A DNA stretch of 5,455 bases from positions 1 through 5,455 of the forward strand of contig CAJASG010000299.1 in the NCBI GenBank assembly GCA_903944555.1, read 5' to 3'. Under the pieces are notes generated by a model. It saw nothing but the letters and a program-made list of their open reading frames with translations, was not told where the DNA came from and searched no databases. Made by a program: the position numbers and the translations under genes. This stretch comes from an uncultured beta proteobacterium. Its GTDB lineage: Bacteria > Pseudomonadota > Gammaproteobacteria > Burkholderiales > Burkholderiaceae_C. Below, one piece after another: positions 1-5,455 of the stretch; the first letter of the stretch is position 1; each line of letters starts with the position of its first letter.

Positions 1-506
1 GACAGCGCGCGGGCGATCGACACGCGCTGCTGCATGCCGCCTGAGAGTTGCCAGGGGTACTTGCCTTCAAACCCTTTCAGGCCAACGCGCTCCAGATGCT
101 CCTGCGCAATGGCTTTGGCCTGTGCGCGGCCTTTGCCCTGAATTTGCAGTGGCAAGGTGACATTCGCCAAAACGGTGCGCCACGGAAACAGCGCCGGGGC
201 CTGGAACACATAGCCGTACGAGCGCGCCAGACGGGCGTCGTGCGGCGACACACCATTGACCAGCACCTGGCCAGCGCTGATTTTTTCCAGATCGGCAATC
301 ACCCGCATCAGGGTGGTTTTGCCACAGCCGGAGGGGCCGATGAGGGACACAAACTCACCCTCAGCAATGTCCAGATCGATATCACTGAGCGCTTGCACGG
401 GGGTGTCTGCCGTTTGGTAGACCACGCTGGCATTGCGCACCTGGACGGCCATGCGCCCGTGGGTCACGGGGGCAGGGGTCGACAACGGCACTTCAAGATT
501 ATTCAT
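1..506 (-). CDS. ABC transporter ATP-binding protein, nitrate/sulfonate/pyrimidine-type (partial, C-terminus outside window)
   Basis: This is the cytoplasmic ATPase that would power an ABC importer, together with permease and binding protein genes that must lie beyond the left edge. The 168 visible codons contain the Walker A loop GPSGCGKT (residues 57-64), the Q-loop glutamine Q102 in VFQAPALFPWRTV, and the signature LSGGMQQR (154-161). Walker B and the H-loop are not in the window. The FQAPALFPWRTV stretch and the general build fit the SsuB/TauB/ThiZ-like group, whose members carry sulfonates, nitrate or pyrimidine-type compounds; the sequence alone does not name the substrate. The first ATG (506) gives an N-terminal extension of about 18 residues before the usual domain start. 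A second in-frame ATG at 452 (M19) is possible, but 506 has a modest AGGTG just upstream. A RutR-like site 57 bases upstream of the start tentatively points to pyrimidine-related uptake. Family call is firm, substrate is inference. Confidence 0.93.
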   Translation of the reverse strand, partial: MNNLEVPLSTPAPVTHGRMAVQVRNASVVYQTADTPVQALSDIDLDIAEGEFVSLIGPSGCGKTTLMRVIADLEKISAGQVLVNGVSPHDARLARSYGYVFQAPALFPWRTVLANVTLPLQIQGKGRAQAKAIAQEHLERVGLKGFEGKYPWQLSGGMQQRVSIARAL

Positions 507-562
507 TGACACCTAAACCGAAAGAAGGGGTTGCACCAAAAACAGGCACAACGAGGAAGAAG

Positions 563-578
563 CTAACCAATTGGTCAA
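563..578 (-). promoter_or_regulatory. RutR-like operator (candidate)
   Basis: The plus strand reads CTAACCAATTGGTCAA around a perfect 10-bp palindrome ACCAATTGGT (566-575). Read on the minus strand, towards the ABC gene, it is TTGACCAATTGGTTAG. The published E. coli RutR box is TTGACCAnnTGGTCAA, so 12 of the 14 specified bases match. RutR is the TetR-family regulator of pyrimidine use. The site lies just downstream of a -10-like hexamer, where a bound repressor would block transcription. The match is seen directly; the regulator identity is inference, and other regulators with similar half-sites cannot be excluded. Confidence 0.5.
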
Positions 579-581
579 GTT

Positions 582-587
582 ATTCTA
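582..587 (-). promoter_or_regulatory. -10-like hexamer for the ABC transporter gene
   Basis: On the minus strand the hexamer is TAGAAT, 5 of 6 matches to the sigma-70 consensus TATAAT. It lies four bases upstream of the RutR-like palindrome, so the expected transcription start would fall inside that site. No good -35 hexamer is present at the normal spacing (the best alternative, TTGCTG at 610-615, is 22 bases away). The promoter would therefore be weak or need an activator. Confidence 0.35.
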
Positions 588-593
588 GCGACC

Positions 594-611
594 CATGCCA
601 TTTTCATGCCA
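594..611 (-). repeat. 7-bp direct repeat one helical turn apart, upstream of the ABC promoter
   Basis: TGGCATG occurs twice on the minus strand (611-605 and 601-595), separated by four bases AAAA at a period of about one DNA turn; on the plus strand it can be read as CATGCCA at 594-600 and 605-611. It occupies the place of the missing -35 element between the dctR stop codon and the -10-like hexamer. Such phased repeats can be activator half-sites, but this one is short and could be chance. Confidence 0.3.
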
Positions 612-620
612 GCAATCTCA

Positions 621-1283
621 TCAGGGTTTGTACTGACCGTCTCCGCGCGGGCTGCCCGCTGGCGGGATCGGCTGCAGTCGTCCGAGTTTGTGCGCCAGAT
701 CAATGGCCGAGACCACGCCCATTTTCTCGAAAATATTGGCGCGGTGGAACTCCACCGTGCGCGGGGTGATACCCAAGTGGTCGGCAATGGTCTTGTTGTA
801 GTGCCCGCGGATCAGCTCGTCCAGCACTTCGCGTTCACGTGGGCTCAGACTGGCGAGCGCCTGACGCAGGCGGTGGGCCTCCTGGTCGGCATCATTCACC
901 TCGGTGGCGGCGGCCAGCGCTTGCTCCACCCGGTCGACCAGCACATTGTCCTGAAACGGTTTTTCCAAAAAGTCCCAGGCGCCATTTTTGACGGCGGCCA
1001 CGGCCATACCCACGTCGCCATTGCCGGTCAGGAACAAAACCGGCCAGGGGCAGCCCAAGGCTTTGAGCCGCTCGAAGGTCACCAAGCCAGACAGGGGCTC
1101 CATACGCACATCCAACACCACCACCGCATGGCCCCAATGGTCCTGCAACGCCCTCGCAGCGTCCAAGAATGCAGCACCGCCGTCCCAAGTGGCGGCAACA
1201 AAGCCGCGCGAGTCAAACAGCCACGCCAAGCCATCCCGGACATCGGGGTCGTCATCAACAATATGAATGGCAGCAGGGTTCAT
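621..1283 (-). CDS. dctR: Response regulator DctR, FixJ/NarL type, C4-dicarboxylate control
   Basis: This 220-residue protein is a DNA-binding response regulator acting in the cytoplasm. The receiver domain (about 4-122) has the acidic pocket D10-D11-D12, the phospho-acceptor D58 in VVLDVRM, T86 and K108 in the EKPF motif. An Ala/Glu-rich linker (about 122-143) leads to a LuxR-type helix-turn-helix (about 145-203) with LSPREREVL and the recognition region ITPRTVEFHRANIFEKMG. The position after VRM is Glu-Pro instead of the more common Pro-Gly, and all catalytic residues remain. The start codon overlaps the dctS stop by ATGA (1280-1283), so the two are probably translated together. By synteny with R. 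capsulatus dctSR-dctPQM, it should activate the divergent TRAP operon once phosphorylated by DctS. The receiver/HTH call is certain; the dct role rests on gene context and on the kinase sequence. Confidence 0.92.
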   Translation of the reverse strand: MNPAAIHIVDDDPDVRDGLAWLFDSRGFVAATWDGGAAFLDAARALQDHWGHAVVVLDVRMEPLSGLVTFERLKALGCPWPVLFLTGNGDVGMAVAAVKNGAWDFLEKPFQDNVLVDRVEQALAAATEVNDADQEAHRLRQALASLSPREREVLDELIRGHYNKTIADHLGITPRTVEFHRANIFEKMGVVSAIDLAHKLGRLQPIPPAGSPRGDGQYKP

Positions 1284-3337
1284 GGGTCTCCTACAGGGGC
1301 CGGGTCAAGGGCCAAAGGTAGCCAGATGGTAAAGCGTGCGCCCCCCAGGTCCGGGTCATGCCCCACATCAATGCGGCCGTGGTGGGCTTCCACAATCGAG
1401 CGGCAGATAGCCAGCCCCATGCCCATGCCACCGTCTTTGGTGCTGAAAAAGGCGTTAAAGATATGGGCCCGCTCGTCGTCCGAGACACCCGGCCCCGTGT
1501 CGGACACGACCATGGTCGCCATGCCCCGCACGGCGTCGTGCGCCACGGCGACCCGCACCTGCGCCGGTCGCCCGCCACGGTGCGCCCAGTCCAGTGCGTT
1601 GCCCACCAGGTTGTTGACCAGATGTTCAAAGAGCAGTTCGTCCGCATCAATCCAGATCGGTGCATCTGGAGCGATCAGCAACACGGGGCTGCCGTGCGGC
1701 ACCGCAGTGCCTGCCACCACACGCTGCAAAAACGCCACCATGTCCAAGCGCTGAAGGATGATTTCCCGCTGCCGCGCAAACGCGTTGACCCGCTGAATGA
1801 TGCCCCCGGCGCGCTCGGCCAGCCCGGCCATGCGGGCCACCACCGGCACCATCTCCTCCATGGTGATGCTGTCACCGCGCAGGCGGTTAAGCAGCCCATT
1901 GGCAAAACTGCTCAGCGCCCCCAGCGGCTGGTTCAGCTCGTGCGCCAGGGTGGACGCAACCTCCCCCACCGCAACCAAGCGCCCCGAGGCCTCCAGCTTG
2001 TCTTGCTGCAGCACGGCCATGCGCTGGGCACGCTTGCGCTCGCTGATGTCCAGCACCGAGCTCATCCAGCCAATGCGCTCACCACTGGCGGTATTCAGCG
2101 GTGCCTCGTGAATCAAAACATCCACCAAACGCCCGTTTCGGTGCTGAAACTGCACCTCCACACCATCGCCCAGCGTGCCTTGGGCGATGATCAAGCGATG
2201 CACCTGGCGCAACTCGTCAAATTGGTCTACGGGCCAGTAGGGCAGGGGCGCCGACTTGCCTACCAACTCCGTCGCGTCGTACCCCACCATGCGGCAAAAA
2301 GCGGCATTCACATACAGAATCTTGCCCTTCAGATCCCAAGCCCGTAGCCCCATGGTGACGGAGTTTTCCATGGCCGAACGCAGCGCCACTTCGGCCTGCA
2401 ACAGGGCTTGAATATTCTGGCGCTTTACAAAATCGCGGCGCAACGCAAACAGGCTCACAAACATGCCAATCAAAAAAAGCAGCGCAGCCAAAAAGAAGAT
2501 GCGTGGTGCCGTGGCCGGCTGTGCGCTGCGGGGCGACACCTCCAAGAACAAGTCCACCCCCGGCAAATTCATGGCTGCAATGTGGGCGCCCGCCCACGGA
2601 GTGCGTGCCGATGTGAGCGCAAGGTCATCCACCAGCAGACGCATCTTCTGCTGTGGTTCGAACCAGTCGGGTGCCAGTGCTTGAGCAGCATGGTCCATCG
2701 ACAAGGCCGCCAGGTAATTGCCCGCGAACTGTCCGCGCTCAAAGAAAGGGACTGCCAGCCACACCACCGAGGTGAGGGTACCGTCCGCATTGCGCATGGG
2801 GCCCGCGTAGGCAGAACGACGCAAGCCGCGTGCAATATCCCCCATGCTGTCCAAAAACTCCACGTTCGCACTGTGCGCCGTCCGGTCGGCCAACCAGCGT
2901 TGTGGCATGCCGCGCGCGCCGGACTGGGCACCTGCCGCAATCCAACCATGCGACAGCACTACCCCGTCTTCACGCCATAAATGTCCGCCCTCGACCGGCG
3001 GTTCGTCGCCCCGGTGCTGGGCATCGCCTGCCTCTGTTGTCACCTGCCCTGTTATCGCCTTCCTGGCCAGGGTCATGAGGTCGTCTTCGAGCCTACGAAA
3101 ATGAAATTGCGTTGCCTGCTCAACCACCAAGGCATCGGCACGGCCAGTGCGCGCCTCCTCTTGCGCCTCAAACGACTGGAGGTACAACACCAACATGAGC
3201 AGGGAGCCGACTATCAGCAGCAACAGGCCAAACCACCACAGCAACGCCCATCGGTTGCGTCCAAACTGGCTGCGCGTGGTTTGCTGCAACAACGCGAAAC
3301 CAAATGGCAGATCGTGGGACTGAGGCTTGGAAGACAT
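1280..3337 (-). CDS. dctS: Sensor histidine kinase DctS, C4-dicarboxylate sensing
   Basis: This 685-residue inner-membrane kinase would sense an extracellular C4-dicarboxylate and phosphorylate DctR. Order of parts: a short cytoplasmic N-terminus, membrane segment 1 (about 31-53), a periplasmic sensor region of about 225 residues (54-279), membrane segment 2 (about 280-299), a PAS domain (about 320-432, with YVNAAFCRMVGY and the PAC end GWMSSVLDISERKR), the phospho-acceptor H-box with H466 in STLAHELNQP, the N-box N575/N576/N580, the G1 box DTGPG (613-617), an F-box around 627-631 and the G2 box GGMGMGL (636-642). The H-box with HELNQPL is typical of the DctB/FixL kinase group. Length and order agree with R. 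capsulatus DctS (about 670 residues). The start is the first ATG after an in-frame stop upstream; no ribosome binding site stands before it, so translation may be weak. The ligand itself is inference. Confidence 0.92.
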   Translation of the reverse strand: MSSKPQSHDLPFGFALLQQTTRSQFGRNRWALLWWFGLLLLIVGSLLMLVLYLQSFEAQEEARTGRADALVVEQATQFHFRRLEDDLMTLARKAITGQVTTEAGDAQHRGDEPPVEGGHLWREDGVVLSHGWIAAGAQSGARGMPQRWLADRTAHSANVEFLDSMGDIARGLRRSAYAGPMRNADGTLTSVVWLAVPFFERGQFAGNYLAALSMDHAAQALAPDWFEPQQKMRLLVDDLALTSARTPWAGAHIAAMNLPGVDLFLEVSPRSAQPATAPRIFFLAALLFLIGMFVSLFALRRDFVKRQNIQALLQAEVALRSAMENSVTMGLRAWDLKGKILYVNAAFCRMVGYDATELVGKSAPLPYWPVDQFDELRQVHRLIIAQGTLGDGVEVQFQHRNGRLVDVLIHEAPLNTASGERIGWMSSVLDISERKRAQRMAVLQQDKLEASGRLVAVGEVASTLAHELNQPLGALSSFANGLLNRLRGDSITMEEMVPVVARMAGLAERAGGIIQRVNAFARQREIILQRLDMVAFLQRVVAGTAVPHGSPVLLIAPDAPIWIDADELLFEHLVNNLVGNALDWAHRGGRPAQVRVAVAHDAVRGMATMVVSDTGPGVSDDERAHIFNAFFSTKDGGMGMGLAICRSIVEAHHGRIDVGHDPDLGGARFTIWLPLALDPAPVGDP

Positions 3338-3396
3338 GCGCTGAGCATAGCGACCGCGTTTTGCGGATGAGGCACGGGTTTACCCTAGCTGTTGAA

Positions 3397-3440
3397 CACC
3401 ACAGTTACATCGCACGCACCACAACGGTAACCTCCGCACG
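3397..3440. repeat. Imperfect tandem repeat, candidate DctR binding region
   Basis: Two adjoining copies each begin CACCACA (3397-3403 and 3417-3423) and end CGCACG (3411-3416 and 3435-3440). The middles differ, GTTACAT against ACGGTAACCTC, giving units of 20 and 24 bases. The middles also form an inverted pair, GTTAC (3404-3408) and GTAAC (3427-3431). It lies 36 to 79 bases before the dctP start codon, a position suited to an activator. Repeat seen directly; binding protein is inference. Confidence 0.45.
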
Positions 3441-3464
3441 TTCGTTTGCTAATTTGACTAACCC

Positions 3465-3470
3465 GAGGAG
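3465..3470 (+). promoter_or_regulatory. Ribosome binding site of dctP
   Basis: GAGGAG lies six bases before the ATG at 3477. It is the strongest ribosome binding site in the window, consistent with the high output usually needed for a periplasmic binding protein, and it fixes the dctP start. Confidence 0.85.
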
Positions 3471-3476
3471 ACTAAT

Positions 3477-4478
3477 ATGAAATTCAAATTGAAATTTATG
3501 GTGGCCAGTGCATTGTTGGCAGTGGGCTTGGCGGCCAGCGCCCAGACCGTGATCAAGTTCAGCCATGTGGTGGCGGCTGATACGCCCAAAGGCAAAGCGG
3601 CCGTGTTCTTTGCCCAAAATGCAGCAGAGTTGACCAAGGGCAAGGTCAAGGTAGAGGTCTACGCCAACAGCGCCTTGTACAAAGACAAGGAAGAAATGGA
3701 AGCCCTGCAAATTGGCGCCGTACAAATGCTGGCACCTTCGCTGGCCAAGTTTGGCCCCCTGGGTGTGAAAGAGTTTGAAGCCTTTGACTTCCCCTTCATG
3801 TTTGACAGCACCGACGCCCTGCACAAAGTCACCCTGGGTCCCGTAGGCGCCGGACTGTTAGCGAAATTGGAGCCACGTGGCATTAAAGGCCTGGGCTACT
3901 GGGACAACGGCTTCAAATCGTTCTCGGCCAACACACCACTCAAAGCGGTCGCCGATTTCAAGGGCAAGAAATTCCGCATCCAATCCTCCAAGGTATTGGA
4001 AGAAGAGATTCGCTCAGTCGGCGGCATCCCCCAGGTGATGGCGTTCTCTGAGGTGTACCAGGCACTGCAAACCGGCGTGGTGGACGGCACAGAGAACCCG
4101 CTGTCCAACTTCTACACCCAAAAAATGCATGAGGTGCAAAAGCACCTCTCCATTACCGACCACGGCTACCTGGGCTATGCGGTAATTGTGAACAAGAAAT
4201 TTTGGGACGGCCTGCCAGCCGACGTGCGCGGCCAACTGGAAGACGCCATGAAACAAGCGTCCTTCTATGCCAATCAAATTGCGCAGGACGAGAACGACCA
4301 GGCACTGGCCGGCGTGAAGAAAAGCGGCAAAACCACGGTCTATGTGCTGACTAAAGAAGAACGCACCGCGTTGAAGAAAGCCATGGTGCCCGTGCACACC
4401 AAGATGGCTGACCGCGTGGGCAAGGAAACCTTGCAGTCCTTCTACAAAGCCACCGGCTTTGACCCAGCCAAGCTGTAA
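3477..4478 (+). CDS. dctP: TRAP transporter periplasmic C4-dicarboxylate-binding protein DctP
   Basis: This is the soluble periplasmic receptor that captures the substrate and hands it to the DctQM membrane complex. Residues 1-22 are a Sec signal peptide (Lys-rich start, hydrophobic core, ASA before Q23). The mature part opens with VIKFSHVVAADTPKG, a hallmark of the DctP family. The arginine that grips the substrate carboxylate in TRAP receptors is most likely R167 in KKFRIQSS, and N207 in VDGTENPLSN is the usual conserved asparagine. Length (333 residues) is normal for the family and the frame is intact. It is first in dctPQM, divergent from dctSR, followed by a 54-base gap before dctQ. The specific motifs and the dctS/dctR neighbours favour succinate, fumarate and malate as substrates, though TRAP receptors for other organic acids look similar. 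Confidence 0.95.
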   Translation: MKFKLKFMVASALLAVGLAASAQTVIKFSHVVAADTPKGKAAVFFAQNAAELTKGKVKVEVYANSALYKDKEEMEALQIGAVQMLAPSLAKFGPLGVKEFEAFDFPFMFDSTDALHKVTLGPVGAGLLAKLEPRGIKGLGYWDNGFKSFSANTPLKAVADFKGKKFRIQSSKVLEEEIRSVGGIPQVMAFSEVYQALQTGVVDGTENPLSNFYTQKMHEVQKHLSITDHGYLGYAVIVNKKFWDGLPADVRGQLEDAMKQASFYANQIAQDENDQALAGVKKSGKTTVYVLTKEERTALKKAMVPVHTKMADRVGKETLQSFYKATGFDPAKL

Positions 4479-4519
4479 GCCACTTTAAGGCTGCACCGCA
4501 ACACAGATGACGCACTGTC

Positions 4520-4523
4520 GGAG
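4520..4523 (+). promoter_or_regulatory. Ribosome binding site of dctQ
   Basis: GGAG nine bases before the ATG at 4533, inside the short dctP-dctQ spacer. It supports independent initiation of dctQ rather than coupling to dctP, and confirms the chosen start. Confidence 0.7.
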
Positions 4524-4532
4524 TTAAACATC

Positions 4533-5207
4533 ATGAAATTTCTGGATCACCTGGAAGAGTGGATCGTCACTTTCCTTATGGGCGCTGCGACGCTGATCAT
4601 CTTTGTTGCGGTACTTCACCGCTACGCGGCGGGAATGGCCATTCCCGGCGTACAGGACTGGCTCTTAAGCATCAACATGACGTGGGCGCAAGAGCTGACC
4701 ATCATCATGTTTGTGTGGATGGCCAAGTTTGGCGCCGCCTATGGCGTGCGCACCGGCATCCATGTGGGTGTGGATGTACTGATTAACCGCATGAACGACA
4801 AAATGCGGTCCAAGTTCATCGTGCTCGGCCTGTGCGCCGGCGCACTTTTTACCGGCATCGTTGCTACTTTGGGTAGCGGCTTTGTCTGGGAAAACGGCGC
4901 GCACCACTTTTTCTTTAATCTTTTGGGCTTACCCATGGATGGCATTTTTGAGGGCCCCACGACCCCGGACCTGGAGTGGCCAACCTGGATGGTTTACAGC
5001 GCCATCCCCCTGGGCACGTCTTTGATGTGTTTTCGCTTTCTGCAGGTGATGGTTAACTTTTTGAAGACCGGTGAACTACCACACCACGACCACGGCCATG
5101 TGGACGGTCTGGAAGAAGAGACCGTTGCCGTTGACATGAACCCCTATGCCATGAATGACAACCTGCACCCCACTGATTTGCCAAGCCAGAAAGGCGGTGC
5201 CAAATGA
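4533..5207 (+). CDS. dctQ: TRAP transporter small membrane subunit DctQ
   Basis: This inner-membrane protein of 224 residues pairs with DctM to form the ion-coupled TRAP permease. Four membrane segments are visible: about 10-30, 51-71, 94-118 and 151-176, the usual DctQ topology. Between segments 3 and 4 is a roughly 30-residue loop (AHHFFFNLLGLPMDGIFEG and following). WAQELT (51-56) and GVRTGIHVGVDVL (71-83) are family-typical. The C-terminal tail (about 178-224) is hydrophilic, with a histidine cluster HHDHGH at 184-189 followed by an acidic stretch. The gene follows dctP by 54 bases and its stop overlaps the dctM start (ATGA, 5204-5207), which implies coupled translation of the two membrane partners. 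Family call is firm; the role of the tail is unknown. Confidence 0.93.
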   Translation: MKFLDHLEEWIVTFLMGAATLIIFVAVLHRYAAGMAIPGVQDWLLSINMTWAQELTIIMFVWMAKFGAAYGVRTGIHVGVDVLINRMNDKMRSKFIVLGLCAGALFTGIVATLGSGFVWENGAHHFFFNLLGLPMDGIFEGPTTPDLEWPTWMVYSAIPLGTSLMCFRFLQVMVNFLKTGELPHHDHGHVDGLEEETVAVDMNPYAMNDNLHPTDLPSQKGGAK

Positions 5208-5455
5208 ACGCAGCCATCATCTTTATCTTGCTGCTGGTGCTGATGCTCACCGGCATGCCAATTTCGATCTCGCTCGGCCTCACCGTCCTGACCTTCTTGT
5301 TCGGTTTCACCGAGGTGCCGCTGGAATCAGTGGCACTTAAGCTATTCACCGGCATTGAAAAGTTCGAGATCATGGCGATTCCGTTCTTCATTCTGGCGGG
5401 TAACTTCTTGACCCACGGCGGGGTCGCCCGGCGCATGATTGCCTTTGCCACCTCC
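5204..5455 (+). CDS. dctM: TRAP transporter large membrane subunit DctM (partial, C-terminus outside window)
   Basis: Only the first 84 codons are present; a full DctM is about 420-440 residues with about 12 membrane segments. The visible part begins MNAAIIFILLLVLMLTGMP, one long hydrophobic helix, followed by ISISLGLTVLTFLFGF, another membrane segment, and then AIPFFILAGNFLTHGGVARRM, a stretch strongly conserved in DctM proteins. DctM forms the transport channel and carries the ion-coupled translocation. The ATG overlaps the dctQ stop by four bases, and GAAAGG (5189-5194) inside dctQ could serve as its ribosome binding site. No frame break in the visible part. Confidence 0.93.
   Translation, partial: MNAAIIFILLLVLMLTGMPISISLGLTVLTFLFGFTEVPLESVALKLFTGIEKFEIMAIPFFILAGNFLTHGGVARRMIAFATS

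Larger units (their letters stand above)
3338..3476. promoter_or_regulatory. Divergent dctS/dctP control region
   Basis: These 139 bases separate the starts of two divergent operons, so both promoters should lie here. I see no convincing sigma-70 pair in either direction. A TTGAAC (3392-3397) has no matching -10 at 17 bases, and TAATTT (3450-3455) has no -35. No credible sigma-54 element is present either. Weak core elements fit a promoter that depends on an activator, here presumably phosphorylated DctR. The region holds a tandem repeat (3397-3440), a short GC hairpin (3354-3366) in the dctS leader, and the dctP ribosome binding site. Confidence 0.6.

Noticed and set aside
48..509. Plus-strand open frame opposite the ABC ATPase
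   Set aside because: The opposite strand carries Walker A, Q-loop and signature motifs in one unbroken frame; this frame has no family features.
606..1754. Long plus-strand open frame (382 codons) opposite dctR and the end of dctS
   Set aside because: It is antisense to two genes with complete, recognisable domains. Its translation shows no domain, has odd composition (rich in Arg, Gln, His) and lacks a ribosome binding site. GC-rich codon bias readily leaves such frames open.
1358..2347. Plus-strand open frame (329 codons) opposite dctS
   Set aside because: Antisense to the kinase domain of dctS, His/Gln-rich with no recognisable motif. A shadow of the real gene.
2408..2980. Plus-strand open frame opposite the DctS sensor region
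   Set aside because: Antisense to the periplasmic domain and second membrane segment of DctS. No motif and no ribosome binding site.
3370..3386. Possible sigma-54 promoter around AGGCAC (3370-3375)
   Set aside because: The -24 part is close to TGGCAC, but the -12 part reads TACC instead of TTGC and loses the essential GC.
3454..3459. TTGACT as a -35 element for dctP
   Set aside because: A -10 at normal spacing would fall on or after the dctP start codon; TAATAT at 3473-3478 is only 13 bases away.
3405..3824. Minus-strand open frame opposite dctP
   Set aside because: Overlaps the start of dctP, whose signal peptide and family motifs are clear, and would cross the dctS/dctP control region. 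No domain seen.
4478..4492. Stem AGCC/GGCT after dctP as a terminator or mRNA-stabilising hairpin
   Set aside because: Only four base pairs with a seven-base loop and no T-run. It lies inside an operon, and nothing supports termination.
1..5455. tRNA, rRNA, CRISPR, insertion sequence, integrase or toxin-antitoxin elements
   Set aside because: No cloverleaf, spaced repeat array, terminal inverted repeats or corresponding protein motifs seen on either strand. Nearly all of the window is occupied by the seven genes listed.

Overview
The window is a chromosomal segment that looks like a betaproteobacterium, most likely the Comamonadaceae/Burkholderiales (Rhodoferax, Acidovorax or Polaromonas type). 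The DNA is moderately GC-rich. Codon use is uniform across genes. The DctS/DctR/DctP/DctQ sequences resemble that group. The taxonomic call is inference from recalled sequence style, not from a search.

Layout from left to right. (1) Positions 1-506, minus strand: the N-terminal 168 codons of an ABC transporter ATPase of the nitrate/sulfonate/pyrimidine-precursor class, cut by the window edge. (2) Positions 507-620: its upstream region. It holds a -10-like hexamer followed by a 16-bp near-palindrome that closely matches the RutR box known from E. coli. (3) Positions 621-3337, minus strand: a two-gene operon for a two-component system, a membrane sensor kinase (dctS, upstream) and a FixJ/NarL-type response regulator (dctR), joined by an ATGA stop/start overlap. 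(4) Positions 3338-3476: a divergent intergenic region with an imperfect tandem repeat, a good candidate for the DctR binding region. (5) Positions 3477-5455, plus strand: a TRAP transporter operon with dctP (periplasmic binding protein), dctQ (small membrane subunit) and dctM (large membrane subunit, truncated by the window end). dctQ and dctM overlap by ATGA.

How the parts work together. DctS probably senses a C4-dicarboxylate (succinate, fumarate or malate) in the periplasm and phosphorylates DctR. DctR then switches on the divergent dctPQM operon, which imports the dicarboxylate using an ion gradient. This is the arrangement described for Rhodobacter capsulatus dctSR/dctPQM. The ABC gene at the left edge is a separate transcription unit. 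Its operator-like site suggests, tentatively, a RutR-controlled pyrimidine or pyrimidine-catabolite uptake system.

I found no RNA genes, insertion sequences, CRISPR arrays or signs of recent transfer. The window is mostly ordinary metabolism. The observations most worth following up are the RutR-like site, the tandem repeat between dctS and dctP, and the histidine-rich tail of DctQ.
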